Shown: positions 52,536-60,532 of the stretch, piece by piece
Layout of the letters: every line of letters begins with the position of its first letter
Position numbering within the stretch: position 1 is the stretch's first letter
Assembly (NCBI RefSeq): GCF_001969265.1
Contig: NZ_CP019304.1
Span: forward strand, 620,001 to 684,000
Direction of reading: 5' to 3'
DNA length: 64,000 nt
Source of the DNA: Arthrobacter sp. QXT-31
GTDB lineage: Bacteria; Actinomycetota; Actinomycetes; Actinomycetales; Micrococcaceae
Notes under the pieces: generated by a model
Told to the model about the DNA's origin: nothing
Database searches by the model: none
The model's input: the letters and a program-made list of their open reading frames with translations, nothing else
Program-made: the position numbers and the translations under genes

Positions 52536-53417
52536 TCAGCTCTTGAAGAGTTTGCGCAGCAAGGCGACCAGGACGGCCGTTGAGGCAGCAAGGGCAACGA
52601 GCGGCTTCCAGCGCGCCTCAAGCTGCCCGGGCAGCGAGCCTGCCGGAGCGCCGGAGCGGGCCGACGCCGACAGGGCGGCGAACCGTTCAACCGCCCGTCC
52701 GCGGACCTCCTGGAACCGCTCGCTGCCTTCCGCAGCGCGGTGCCTGGCGACGCCGAGCAGTGCCTGGGCCTGGGTCTTGACGTCGAGCTCCTCGCCGAGC
52801 TCATCACGTACGCCGGTGAGGTGCTCACGGCGCTGCTTCAGGCGGCGGCGCAGTTCAGGCTCGGTGGCCACGGGAACATCCACTGCCTCGGCGGCTTTCT
52901 TGGCTTCCTTGTCAGCCTTGGCCTTGGCCTTCTCGGCGGCCTTGGCTTCTGCCGCGGCCTTGGCCTGCGGTGAGTTGGGATCGAGCACGGCGGCATTGAA
53001 GTCCGAGCCCTCCTTGGCGACGCCAAGGTCGTGCTTGAGGCCGCGGACGCTGTCCTCCGGAATCAGCGGCATGGCCTGTTTGAACTTCCGAAGTCCGATC
53101 AGACCGCCGATGACGGCAATGAGCAGGAAAACCGCGCTGACGAGCAGCGCTGCCAGCCAGGCCGGCATGATGGTGGCCAGGCCCATGATCGCGGCGACAA
53201 TCAGGCCGGTGACCAGGAGCGCCAGAAAAACGGCGGCCACGCCGAAGAAGGCTCCGGCGACGCCAAGCTGCTTGCCCTTGCGCTTCGCCTCGATCTTGGC
53301 CAGGGCGATCTCGTCATTGAGCTGGCGGGGCGCAAGCTTGAGGGCCAGTTTCACCGTCTTAGGCAGCGCGGTGATCCGCAATCCCTGGTTGGTCCGCCCG
53401 CTGTGACGTCCGCTCAT
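52536..53417 (-). CDS. phage-holin-family (PF07332-type) envelope protein
   Basis: 293 aa. N-terminal amphipathic region LAPRQLNDEIALAKIEAKRKGKQLGVAG, two membrane helices (about 52-110), the family's conserved core; then an Ala/Lys-rich helix (about 155-185), a charged helical region, and a final hydrophobic segment LVALAASTAVLVALLRKLF. Despite the name, such proteins are widespread chromosomal membrane proteins of unknown function. No phage genes are nearby. ATG at 53417. Confidence 0.78.
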   Translation of the reverse strand: MSGRHSGRTNQGLRITALPKTVKLALKLAPRQLNDEIALAKIEAKRKGKQLGVAGAFFGVAAVFLALLVTGLIVAAIMGLATIMPAWLAALLVSAVFLLIAVIGGLIGLRKFKQAMPLIPEDSVRGLKHDLGVAKEGSDFNAAVLDPNSPQAKAAAEAKAAEKAKAKADKEAKKAAEAVDVPVATEPELRRRLKQRREHLTGVRDELGEELDVKTQAQALLGVARHRAAEGSERFQEVRGRAVERFAALSASARSGAPAGSLPGQLEARWKPLVALAASTAVLVALLRKLFKS

Positions 53418-53491
53418 AGGTTCCGCCTAACTGGTTCCGTCGTCGATTTTCTTCGCTGCTGAGGGGGTTTCCGGTGCGCCCGCGCGCCCCC

Positions 53492-53519
53492 GCTGACAAA
53501 ACTATCATTCAGTGTCAGC
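53492..53519. promoter_or_regulatory. dyad GCTGACA-N14-TGTCAGC upstream of the MFS gene
   Basis: Perfect 7-bp arms (53492-53498 and 53513-53519) in the divergent region between the holin-family and MFS genes. The AT-rich centre may contain promoter elements. Candidate operator; no regulator gene is adjacent. Confidence 0.4.
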
Positions 53520-53582
53520 CGGAACTTCTGGAATTAGCCCCGGCGTGCCCTCCAACGCTGTAAAAGTCTGATCTGACAGCCC

Positions 53583-53588
53583 TAGGAT
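53583..53588 (+). promoter_or_regulatory. -10 box TAGGAT of the MFS gene, leaderless layout
   Basis: TAGGAT, 8 nt, then the GTG at 53597. Confidence 0.45.
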
Positions 53589-53596
53589 GGGTCCTT

Positions 53597-54817
53597 GTGA
53601 CCACCAGCAACCCGGGCGATGCGCTCAGCCGCCGGCAGAAATTCCTCTACATCCTTCTACTCGGCGCCCTCACCGCCCTCGGGCCGTTCACGGTGGACCT
53701 CTACCTGCCCGCATTCCCTGCCCTGGAAGCGAGCCTCAACGTCTCGGAGGCCGCTGTCCAGCTGACGCTGACCGGCACCACTGTCGGCTTTGCGCTGGGG
53801 CAGCTGGTGGTGGGGCCCTTCAGCGACAAGTTCGGACGCCGGCTCCCCCTCATCCTGGCCACCACCCTGCACATCGCCGCCTCTCTAGGCGCCGCACTCT
53901 CCACCGACATTGCCACCCTGGGGGCGTTCCGTGTCCTCATGGGCATCGGGGCGGCAGGCGGCGGCGTGGTGGCGATGGCCATGGTCCGTGACCTGTTCAG
54001 CGGGTATGCCATGGTGAGGATGTTCTCCCGGATGGCACTGGTCAACGGGCTCGCGCCCATCCTGGCCCCCGTGATCGGGTCCCAGCTTCTCCTTGTCATG
54101 GCGTGGCCGGGCATCTTCGTCTTCCTGGCCTGCTACGGCACCGCGGTGATCCTGGCCGCCGTCGTGTTCGTCCGGGAGACGCTGCCGCCGGAGAAGCGCG
54201 GCCAGTCCGGCCTGACGGCCCGGCAGCGGTACCGCGTCCTGTTCTCTGACCGGATCTTCGTGGGCCTGCTGATGCTGGGTGGCATGAACTTCGGCGGACT
54301 GTTCAGCTATCTCTCCGCGTCACCCTTCCTGTTCCAGGACGTTTTTGGGTTTTCGCCCCAGCAGTACGGGCTTCTGTTCGGCATCAACTCGCTGGGCATC
54401 GTCGCCGGAGTGCAGACAAGCGCCCGGCTCATAAAGCGCGTCCCCCCGCAGTGGATCCTGGCCTGCTCCACCGCGTGGATGTTCCTGATGGCCGTCCTGA
54501 TCGTCGTGTTCGACCAATTGGGGTTCGGGCTCTGGGGCGTCCTGGTTCCTCTTTGGTTCTACATCCTTGGCACGGGCTTCACCTTCCCTTGCGTCCAGGT
54601 CCTGGCGCTGGCCAGCCACGGAGCGCAGGCCGGCACCGCCGCCTCCCTTCTTGGGGCGTCCACATTCTTCATGGCCGGCATCATCTCGCCTGTGGTGGGG
54701 TGGCTGGGAGGAAATTCCGCCACGCCGATGGGGGCCGTCCAGGCCTGCTGCATCTTCCTTGCGGCGGCTGCCCTGTGGCTTGTGGTCCGCCCGCGGACCG
54801 TGCCCTCCATCCACTGA
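53597..54817 (+). CDS. Bcr/CflA family multidrug efflux MFS transporter
   Basis: 406 aa, 12 membrane segments. DHA1 signatures: LYILLLGALTALGPFTVDLYLPAFPALEASLNVSEAAVQLTLTGTTVGFALGQLVVGPFSDKFGRRLPLILATTLHI (motif A GPFSDKFGRR) and RVLMGIGAAGGGVVAMAMVRDLF. It exports drugs or metabolites by proton antiport. GTG start at 53597. Substrates cannot be predicted. Confidence 0.92.
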   Translation: MTTSNPGDALSRRQKFLYILLLGALTALGPFTVDLYLPAFPALEASLNVSEAAVQLTLTGTTVGFALGQLVVGPFSDKFGRRLPLILATTLHIAASLGAALSTDIATLGAFRVLMGIGAAGGGVVAMAMVRDLFSGYAMVRMFSRMALVNGLAPILAPVIGSQLLLVMAWPGIFVFLACYGTAVILAAVVFVRETLPPEKRGQSGLTARQRYRVLFSDRIFVGLLMLGGMNFGGLFSYLSASPFLFQDVFGFSPQQYGLLFGINSLGIVAGVQTSARLIKRVPPQWILACSTAWMFLMAVLIVVFDQLGFGLWGVLVPLWFYILGTGFTFPCVQVLALASHGAQAGTAASLLGASTFFMAGIISPVVGWLGGNSATPMGAVQACCIFLAAAALWLVVRPRTVPSIH

Positions 54818-54851
54818 CCCCTGTTCGCCTCCTCCTGCAGCCGCCGGCGGG

Positions 54852-54857
54852 TAGGCT
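54852..54857 (+). promoter_or_regulatory. -10 box TAGGCT of the 59-aa protein gene, leaderless layout
   Basis: TAGGCT, 6 nt, then the ATG at 54864. It supports this short reading frame as a real gene. Confidence 0.5.
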
Positions 54858-54863
54858 GGCACC

Positions 54864-55043
54864 ATGACCCGCAAACCCCACCGCAACGGCCGGGGGCTGT
54901 TCCTCGGAGCCATCCTCGGCGGCGTGGCCGGCTTCTTCGCCGGCAGGATGATGGGCAACGCTGTGCTGGGCATCCTGGTGGGGGCCGTCGTCGTTTCTGC
55001 CCTGCTGTACCGCGTGAATCCCGGGCCCTGGAACAGGCCCTAG
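54864..55043 (+). CDS. 59-aa small membrane protein
   Basis: 59 aa: a basic start MTRKPHRNGRG, a Gly-rich hydrophobic stretch (LFLGAILGGVAGFFAGRMMG) and a second one (AVLGILVGAVVVSALLY), ending NPGPWNRP. GxxxG spacing suggests helix packing. It is too short for common gene-length cut-offs. A leaderless promoter precedes it, and the coding style (G/C third positions) matches neighbours. I recognise no family. Confidence 0.7.
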   Translation: MTRKPHRNGRGLFLGAILGGVAGFFAGRMMGNAVLGILVGAVVVSALLYRVNPGPWNRP

Positions 55044-55072
55044 GCCATCTGTTCGCCCGGGTAGCTGCGCGA

Positions 55073-55078
55073 TAAAGT
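55073..55078 (+). promoter_or_regulatory. -10 box TAAAGT of the gene at 55085, leaderless layout
   Basis: TAAAGT, 6 nt, then GTG 55085. Confidence 0.5.
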
Positions 55079-55084
55079 TGTTAC

Positions 55085-55492
55085 GTGCCCCACTGGCAGG
55101 ATCATCCTCCACTTCCGGCCACGTGGCAGCGGTGCGACTCCGGCATTCTGCCGTTGTGGTGGGACCGGCTGTGCACTCAGACCAGTGCCCAGTCGGCGGC
55201 GCTCTATGCGGCGGGACTTTTCACTGAGGACCGTCGCCGGCCCATAGCCCAGTGGTTCAACCCGGCTTTCAACGCTGCCCTGCTGGTGGCCCCGGAAACG
55301 TCCCCTGAGTGGCCCGTCCAGCGGTTCGGCATCTTCTATGCGCCGCCCGACGGCGGCTTCACCCGAGTGCACTCCTCGCCCCACGAATGGCACCCCAGGG
55401 AGCCGCGGAAGTCCCCGACGGAGCGGGAAGCGTTTGAGGCCGCCATAGCCGAGGCTGAGCGCTTCCTCCAGGTGGAGATGGATTTCGTCTAA
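55085..55492 (+). CDS. hypothetical protein, 135 aa
   Basis: Soluble, Trp/Pro-rich N-terminus (HWQDHPPLPATWQRCDSGILPLWWDRL), a middle with VAPETSPEWPVQRFGIFYAPPDGGFTRVHSS, and a C-terminal acidic helix (EREAFEAAIAEAERFLQVEMDFV). No signal peptide or membrane helix. No family recognised. The GTG start has a leaderless -10 at 6 nt. Convergent with the tRNA-Asn genes. Confidence 0.7.
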   Translation: MPHWQDHPPLPATWQRCDSGILPLWWDRLCTQTSAQSAALYAAGLFTEDRRRPIAQWFNPAFNAALLVAPETSPEWPVQRFGIFYAPPDGGFTRVHSSPHEWHPREPRKSPTEREAFEAAIAEAERFLQVEMDFV

Positions 55493-55523
55493 GCCTAGGC
55501 AGCACATAAACCAGGCAGAACAT

Positions 55524-55563
55524 AAAAAAGTCCCGCAGCCGGCTCTTGGGCCAACCGCGGGAC
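55524..55563 (-). terminator. terminator after the first tRNA-Asn
   Basis: Outer stem GTCCCGC/GCGGGAC (55530-55536 with 55557-55563), partially paired interior and a run of six T on the minus strand (55524-55529). Confidence 0.85.
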
Positions 55564-55569
55564 TGTGCG

Positions 55570-55642
55570 CTCCTCCTGCTGGACTTGAACCAGCAACCCT
55601 TCGATTAACAGTCGAATGCTCTGCCAATTGAGCTAAGGAGGA
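55570..55642 (-). tRNA. tRNA-Asn (GUU), copy 1
   Basis: 73-nt cloverleaf: acceptor TCCTCCT with AGGAGGA, anticodon loop CTGTTAA giving GUU, T arm GGTTCAAGTCC, discriminator G, no encoded CCA. Identical to the copy at 55769. Confidence 0.97.
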
Positions 55643-55726
55643 ATGAAGCAGGTATGACATTAGCAAACGTTCTGCCGCAATGTGAAATCGGCGCCGTTAC
55701 TCGGAAGAAATACCCCTCCCGGGTAT

Positions 55727-55762
55727 AAAAAAGGTCCCCGTTCCGGAACCCGGAACGGGGAC
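55727..55762 (-). terminator. terminator after the second tRNA-Asn
   Basis: Perfect 13-bp arms (55734-55746 and 55750-55762), 3-nt loop, then six T on the minus strand (55727-55732). It lies between the two tRNA-Asn genes, so each has its own terminator. Confidence 0.93.
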
Positions 55763-55768
55763 TGTGCG

Positions 55769-55841
55769 CTCCTCCTGCTGGACTTGAACCAGCAACCCTT
55801 CGATTAACAGTCGAATGCTCTGCCAATTGAGCTAAGGAGGA
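55769..55841 (-). tRNA. tRNA-Asn (GUU), copy 2
   Basis: Same 73-nt sequence as copy 1. The short flanks on both sides (GTGCGC on the 3' side, GAATGAAGC on the 5' side of the plus-strand text) are also shared, pointing to a recent tandem duplication with a 199-bp period. Confidence 0.97.
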
Positions 55842-55931
55842 ATGAAGCGGGTACTAGCCTAGCAAACACTTGCCCCGGAAACGAAATCGGTGCAGTGTCA
55901 GCGAAGATCGGCCACACAAAATCGGCACAGG

Positions 55932-57926
55932 TCACGCATCGGAGCGCAGCGACCTGCGCTCCATTTCAAGCATCATGAGCTCCCGGTTCAGCTGCTGGAA
56001 CTCCTCGGGATGGGCAGCCGCATCCAGGCGCTGCAGCTGTCCCAGCTTGTCCGCCTTCACCCGGGTGATCTGCAGCTCAAACAGCCGGGCGAGGATGTCC
56101 CGGCAGTACTTCTGCACCGCCTCGGCGGTGTGGGCTGGCAGCGGAACCACAGCGAGCTCCGAAACCAGCGGCTGCAGCGGCTCGGAAACCTCCTGCCGCA
56201 CCGCTTCCACCCACTGCACGGCGTCCCCGGAGAAGCCGGGAGCCGTGGCGCGGATGGCATCGTGGATGGCCTGGTAGGCGGGCGTGGCGAAGCGGGCGGT
56301 CGCGAACCGCTCCCAGGCCGCGCCGCCCAGCATGGCAGGCTCCTGCAGGGCCACCTCGAGGGCCTGCCGCTCCATGGACGCCACGGGATCCCGTGGATCT
56401 GGCCGGTGGAAGGACGGAAGGACGCCCGACGGCGGGAGCGCCGCTACGCCGGGCACGTTCCGGCCGGGCGGTACGCCCGGTGCCTGCGCGCTGGATGCCT
56501 GAGAGCCGTGTGCCTGCCCACCGTGTCCCTGGGGACCGGGCGCCTGGGCAACGTGTGCCTGGGAACCGGGGCCCGCCGAACCCTGCGCCCCGGGAGCACC
56601 GCGCTTGGCGGCTGCCGCGACGGCCCGTGTGACGTCCTCGATGGGCATCCCCAGCCACCCCGCCAGTTCCCTGGCGTAGCCGGGCCGGAGCCCGGCGTCG
56701 CGGATCTGGGCCACCACAGGCGCGGATTCGCGGAGCGCCGCGACCCGTCCCTCCACGGTGTCCAGGTTGTGTTTCCTCAGGGTGGCACGGATGGCGAATT
56801 CAAAGAGCGGCCGCCGGGAGGCAATCAGGTCGCGGACAGCGGCGTCGCCCCTCGTCTGGCGCAGGTCGCAGGGGTCGGCCCCGGTGGGTTCGACCGCCAC
56901 ATAGGTCTGGGCCACGAAGCGCTGGTCCTCTTCAAAGGCCCGCAGGGCCGCCTTCTGGCCGGCGGCATCGCCGTCGAAGGTGAAGATGACCTCTCCCCCG
57001 CTGCCGTCGTCGGACAGCAGCCGGCGGGCAATCTTGATGTGGTCGGCGGCGAACGCCGTGCCGCAGGTGGCCACCGCCGTCGGAATTCCCGCGAGGTGGC
57101 ACGCCATGACGTCCGTGTAGCCTTCCACCACCACCAGCTGGCGGTCCTTGGCGATGTTCCGCTTGGCGAGGTCGATGCCGTACAGCACCTGGGACTTCTT
57201 GTAGAGCGCGGTCTCCGGGGTGTTGAGGTACTTGGGGCCCTGGTCGTCCTCGTAGAGCTTGCGGGCGCCGAAGCCGATCGTGTCCCCGGCGATGTCCCGG
57301 ATGGGCCAGATCAGGCGTCCCCGGAAGCGGTCGTAGATCCCGCGGTTGCCTTCGGAGAACATCCCCGTGAGCTTCAGTTCGGCGTCCGTGAATCCCCTGC
57401 CGCGCAGGTGCTTGAGCAGGGCGTCCCAGCCCTGGGGTGCGTAGCCGACGCCGAAATGGTCTGCGGCCGCGCGGTCAAAGCCGCGCTGCTGCAGGAACTT
57501 CCGGCCCTCCGTGGCGCCGGCGGTCAGCAGCTGGGCGCGGAAGAACTCGTCGGCGATCTTGTGGGCGTCGAGGAGCCGCTGGCGCTTGCCGACTTCCTCG
57601 CGGCTGGGGCCCTTGCCGCCGTCCTCATAACGGAGCTCGTAGCCGATCCGCGCGGCCAGCTTCTCCACCGCCTCATGGAAGGAGGTGTGGTCCAGCTTCT
57701 GCACGAAGGAAATGACGTCGCCGTCCTCGCCGCAGCCGAAGCAGTGGTAGCGGCCCACCTGCGGGCGGACGGTGAACGAGGGCGAGCGCTCGTCGTGGAA
57801 CGGGCACAGGCCCTTGTAGGAACCGAGGCCGGCGCTCTTGAGCGTGACGTAGCCGTCGACGACTTCCTTGATGTCCGTTCGCTGGCGGACCTCGTCAATG
57901 TCTTCGCGTTTAATCAGCCCAGCCAC
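55932..57926 (-). CDS. dnaG: DNA primase
   Basis: 664 aa. CHC2 zinc finger CPFH...CFGC (about 41-74), TOPRIM domain with VVVEGYTDVMA and TFDGDAAGQKAA (catalytic acidic residues), then a Gly/Gln/Ala/His-rich linker (about 445-500; PQGHGGQAHGSQASSAQAPG) and the C-terminal DnaB-interaction domain. It synthesises replication primers. The GTG start (product AGLIKREDIDEVRQRTDI) has TAGGAT 6 nt upstream. It lies downstream of dgt in the same direction, as in other actinobacteria. Confidence 0.96.
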   Translation of the reverse strand: MAGLIKREDIDEVRQRTDIKEVVDGYVTLKSAGLGSYKGLCPFHDERSPSFTVRPQVGRYHCFGCGEDGDVISFVQKLDHTSFHEAVEKLAARIGYELRYEDGGKGPSREEVGKRQRLLDAHKIADEFFRAQLLTAGATEGRKFLQQRGFDRAAADHFGVGYAPQGWDALLKHLRGRGFTDAELKLTGMFSEGNRGIYDRFRGRLIWPIRDIAGDTIGFGARKLYEDDQGPKYLNTPETALYKKSQVLYGIDLAKRNIAKDRQLVVVEGYTDVMACHLAGIPTAVATCGTAFAADHIKIARRLLSDDGSGGEVIFTFDGDAAGQKAALRAFEEDQRFVAQTYVAVEPTGADPCDLRQTRGDAAVRDLIASRRPLFEFAIRATLRKHNLDTVEGRVAALRESAPVVAQIRDAGLRPGYARELAGWLGMPIEDVTRAVAAAAKRGAPGAQGSAGPGSQAHVAQAPGPQGHGGQAHGSQASSAQAPGVPPGRNVPGVAALPPSGVLPSFHRPDPRDPVASMERQALEVALQEPAMLGGAAWERFATARFATPAYQAIHDAIRATAPGFSGDAVQWVEAVRQEVSEPLQPLVSELAVVPLPAHTAEAVQKYCRDILARLFELQITRVKADKLGQLQRLDAAAHPEEFQQLNRELMMLEMERRSLRSDA

Positions 57927-57932
57927 GAAGCA

Positions 57933-57938
57933 ATCCTA
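57933..57938 (-). promoter_or_regulatory. -10 box TAGGAT of dnaG, leaderless layout
   Basis: On the minus strand TAGGAT, 6 nt, then GTG 57926. Confidence 0.55.
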
Positions 57939-57999
57939 AATCCGGTGCGCAGGGCCGGGCGCCCCGCCGTCGGCCGTATGTGGACCGGTGAGTCCAACA

Positions 58000-59313
58000 T
58001 CACCACAGGGACGGCAGGCTGCCCACGAGCCGTTCGTACATAGCCAGCGCAGAGCCGTCCGTCAGCGAAGCCACCTGGTCGATGACCACCCGCAGCCGGG
58101 CGGCGTCGTCGGCTGCTTCGCGCCAGTCGGCGGCGAACATGGGTTCGAGATGGCGGTCTCCGGTGGCGTTCAGCGCGGTCACCAGGGCGTGGAGCACCTC
58201 GCGCTGGCGTTCGTAGATGGGCTGCCGGTGGTCCGTGGTCATCACGAAGGTGGTGGCCAGGCCCTTCATCACCGCGATCTCCAGGACGGTTTCATCCGGG
58301 ACCATGAGTTCGGCGTTGTAGCGGGTGAGGTTCGCCGGGCCGTATACGGCGCGGGTGGTTTCCAGCGCGCTCTGGCAGAACCGGCCAATGAGCTGGCTGG
58401 TCATGTCCTTCAGCGCCGCCATGGACTTGCGGCTGCCGTCCGCCTCGCGCACCCAGACTTCGGTGGCTTCCAGCCGGGCGAGGGCGGCGTCGATGGCCGC
58501 GGGCTCGTTGTGCGGCAGGTACCACTGCTTGGCGTAGCCCACCACGCGGGCCCGGTGGTCCGGGTTGTCCATCCACCGCAGCTGGAAGTGGCCGGCCACG
58601 ATGGCGTCCTCGACGTCGTGCACGGAGTACGAGATGTCGTCCGCGAGGTCCATGACCTGGGCCTCAAGGCAGGACCGCCGCTCGGGGGCACCTTCCCGGA
58701 TCCAGTTGAAGATGGGCAGGTCATCCTCGTAGGCGCCGAACTTGCTGGTCCGCTGGCCGTGGATCACGGGGGCGTCCAGAGCGGACCACGGGTATTTCGA
58801 CGCCGCGTCCAGGCTTGCCCGGGTGAGGTTCAGTCCCGCCGGCCTTCCCTCCGGGTCAATGACCTTAGGCTCCAGGCGGGTGAGCAGCCGGAGCGTCTGG
58901 GCGTTGCCTTCGAATCCGCCGATGGCGTGGGCCATCTCGTTGAGGGCCGATTCGCCGTTGTGCCCGAACGGCGGGTGGCCGAGGTCATGGCTGAGGCAGG
59001 CGGTGTCCACCACGTCAGGGTCGCAGCCGAGGGCGCGGCCCAGTTCCCGGCCGACCTGTGCCACCTCGAGGCTGTGGGTGAGCCGGGTGCGGACAAAGTC
59101 GTCGGTGTCCGGAGCGACCACCTGCGTCTTGGCACCGAGCCGGCGCAGGGCCGAGGAGTGCAGGACGCGGGCGCGGTCCCGCTCGAAGTCGGAGCGGTAC
59201 GTGCTTTTGGGCGGCTCTTCCACCCAGCGGGCGGAATCGTTTGCCTCGTAGCCTGGCAGGGCCTGGGGCACGGCGCGGGCCTCCGCCAGCCGGCTTTCAG
59301 CCACCGGACACAT
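58000..59313 (-). CDS. dgt: deoxyguanosinetriphosphate triphosphohydrolase-like protein
   Basis: 437 aa HD-domain enzyme that hydrolyses dNTPs to deoxynucleosides and tripolyphosphate. Motifs: FERDRARVLHSSALRRLGAKTQV, RTRLTHSLEVAQVGREL (first His) and ACLSHDLGHPPFGHNGE (HD pair), plus DLADDISYSVHDVEDAI with the last metal Asp. Its ATG at 59313 lies 17 nt inside the end of dusB, so the genes overlap. Confidence 0.94.
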   Translation of the reverse strand: MCPVAESRLAEARAVPQALPGYEANDSARWVEEPPKSTYRSDFERDRARVLHSSALRRLGAKTQVVAPDTDDFVRTRLTHSLEVAQVGRELGRALGCDPDVVDTACLSHDLGHPPFGHNGESALNEMAHAIGGFEGNAQTLRLLTRLEPKVIDPEGRPAGLNLTRASLDAASKYPWSALDAPVIHGQRTSKFGAYEDDLPIFNWIREGAPERRSCLEAQVMDLADDISYSVHDVEDAIVAGHFQLRWMDNPDHRARVVGYAKQWYLPHNEPAAIDAALARLEATEVWVREADGSRKSMAALKDMTSQLIGRFCQSALETTRAVYGPANLTRYNAELMVPDETVLEIAVMKGLATTFVMTTDHRQPIYERQREVLHALVTALNATGDRHLEPMFAADWREAADDAARLRVVIDQVASLTDGSALAMYERLVGSLPSLW

Positions 59314-60478
59314 CCAGTTCCGCCGCGGCGATGTCGCGCGACTGGTCCTCGTTCAGCTGGCGGCTCTGCAGCCAGTCCTTCGGCAGTGCCGGTTTCTTGG
59401 GTGAACCGGCGCGCCCGCGAGGCCCTTCGGAGTCGACGCCGGGATACGGCAGGTCCATGTCCAGCTGGTCCAGCAGTTCGCGCAGCACCTCAAGGGTGGG
59501 CACGGTGGCCAGCTTGGCCCGCAGCTCCCCGCCCACGACGTAGCCCTTGAAATACCAGGCCATGTGCTTGCGGATCTCGCGCAGCGCCTTGTACTCGTCG
59601 TTGCCGAACGTTTCGACCATGAGCTCGGCGTGCCGGTAGACGGCCTCGGCCACTTCGCGCAGGCCTGGCCGGTACCGCTTGTCGCTGCCTTCGAAGGCTG
59701 CCTGCAGGTCGCCGAACAGCCAGGGCCGGCCCTGGCAGCCGCGGCCCACCACGACGCCGTCGATGCCGGTTTCGCGGACCATGCGGACGGCGTCCTCGGC
59801 GGACCAGATGTCGCCGTTGCCCAGCACCGGGATGTCCGGGAGCGCCTCCCGCAGGCGGGCGATGGCGGACCAGTCCGCCTGGCCGGAGTAGAACTGTGCC
59901 GCCGTGCGGCCGTGAAGGGCGACGGCGGCAACACCGGAATCGCGGGCGATCCGGCCGGCGTCGAGGTACGTCAGGTGGTCATCGTCGATGCCCTTGCGCA
60001 TCTTGATGGTCAGCGGGATGCCGCCCTTGGACGCCTCGCGGACGGCTGTCTGGACGATCGAGGTGAAGAGGTCGATCTTCCAGGGCAGGGCCGAACCGCC
60101 TCCGCGGCGGGTGACCTTCGGCACGGGGCAGCCAAAGTTGAGGTCGATGTGATCGGCACGGTCTTCCTCGACGAGCATCCGCACGGCGGCACCCACAGTG
60201 CCGGGGTCCACGCCGTAGAGCTGGACGGAGCGGACTTTCTCGTCGTCGTCGTGGGAGATGATGCGCAGCGATTCCGGGGTGCGCTCCACCAGCGCACGGG
60301 AGGTGACCATCTCCGCCACGTACAGGCCGCCGCCGTATTCACGGCAGAGCCTGCGGAAGGCGGTGTTGGTGATTCCGGCCATGGGTGCGAGCACCACCGG
60401 GGTGTCCACGGTGATGGGGCCGAGTTTCAGTGGCGGAAGTTCCAGCCTGGGGGTGGGAGGCGTTGCTACAACAGTCAC
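59297..60478 (-). CDS. dusB: tRNA-dihydrouridine synthase (DusB-like)
   Basis: 393 aa FMN enzyme that reduces uridines in the tRNA D-loop. TIM barrel start VVLAPMAGITNTAFRRLCREYGGGLYVAEMV; catalytic Cys in DLNFGCPVPKVTRRGGG; VVALHGRTAAQFYSGQADW and GNGDIWSAEDAVRM. The C-terminal helical domain includes ALREIRKHMAWYFKGY. The GTG start at 60478 is preceded by GACAAT and 6 nt. The final ~35 residues are a hydrophilic extension. Confidence 0.95.
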   Translation of the reverse strand: MTVVATPPTPRLELPPLKLGPITVDTPVVLAPMAGITNTAFRRLCREYGGGLYVAEMVTSRALVERTPESLRIISHDDDEKVRSVQLYGVDPGTVGAAVRMLVEEDRADHIDLNFGCPVPKVTRRGGGSALPWKIDLFTSIVQTAVREASKGGIPLTIKMRKGIDDDHLTYLDAGRIARDSGVAAVALHGRTAAQFYSGQADWSAIARLREALPDIPVLGNGDIWSAEDAVRMVRETGIDGVVVGRGCQGRPWLFGDLQAAFEGSDKRYRPGLREVAEAVYRHAELMVETFGNDEYKALREIRKHMAWYFKGYVVGGELRAKLATVPTLEVLRELLDQLDMDLPYPGVDSEGPRGRAGSPKKPALPKDWLQSRQLNEDQSRDIAAAELDVSGG

Positions 60479-60532
60479 CCGTCCATTGTCTCAAAGCCGG
60501 GCAAATCGGGCAGAATCCCGACGGCGGCCCGC

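Noticed and set aside
52536..53417. Remnant of a prophage, suggested by a holin-family protein
   Set aside because: Phage-holin-family proteins of this type are common chromosomal genes in actinobacteria. No integrase, terminase, lysin or structural genes are nearby.
55570..55841. Integration site of a mobile element at the tRNA-Asn genes
   Set aside because: No integrase and no partial tRNA copy with foreign DNA between; the interval is only terminator sequence.
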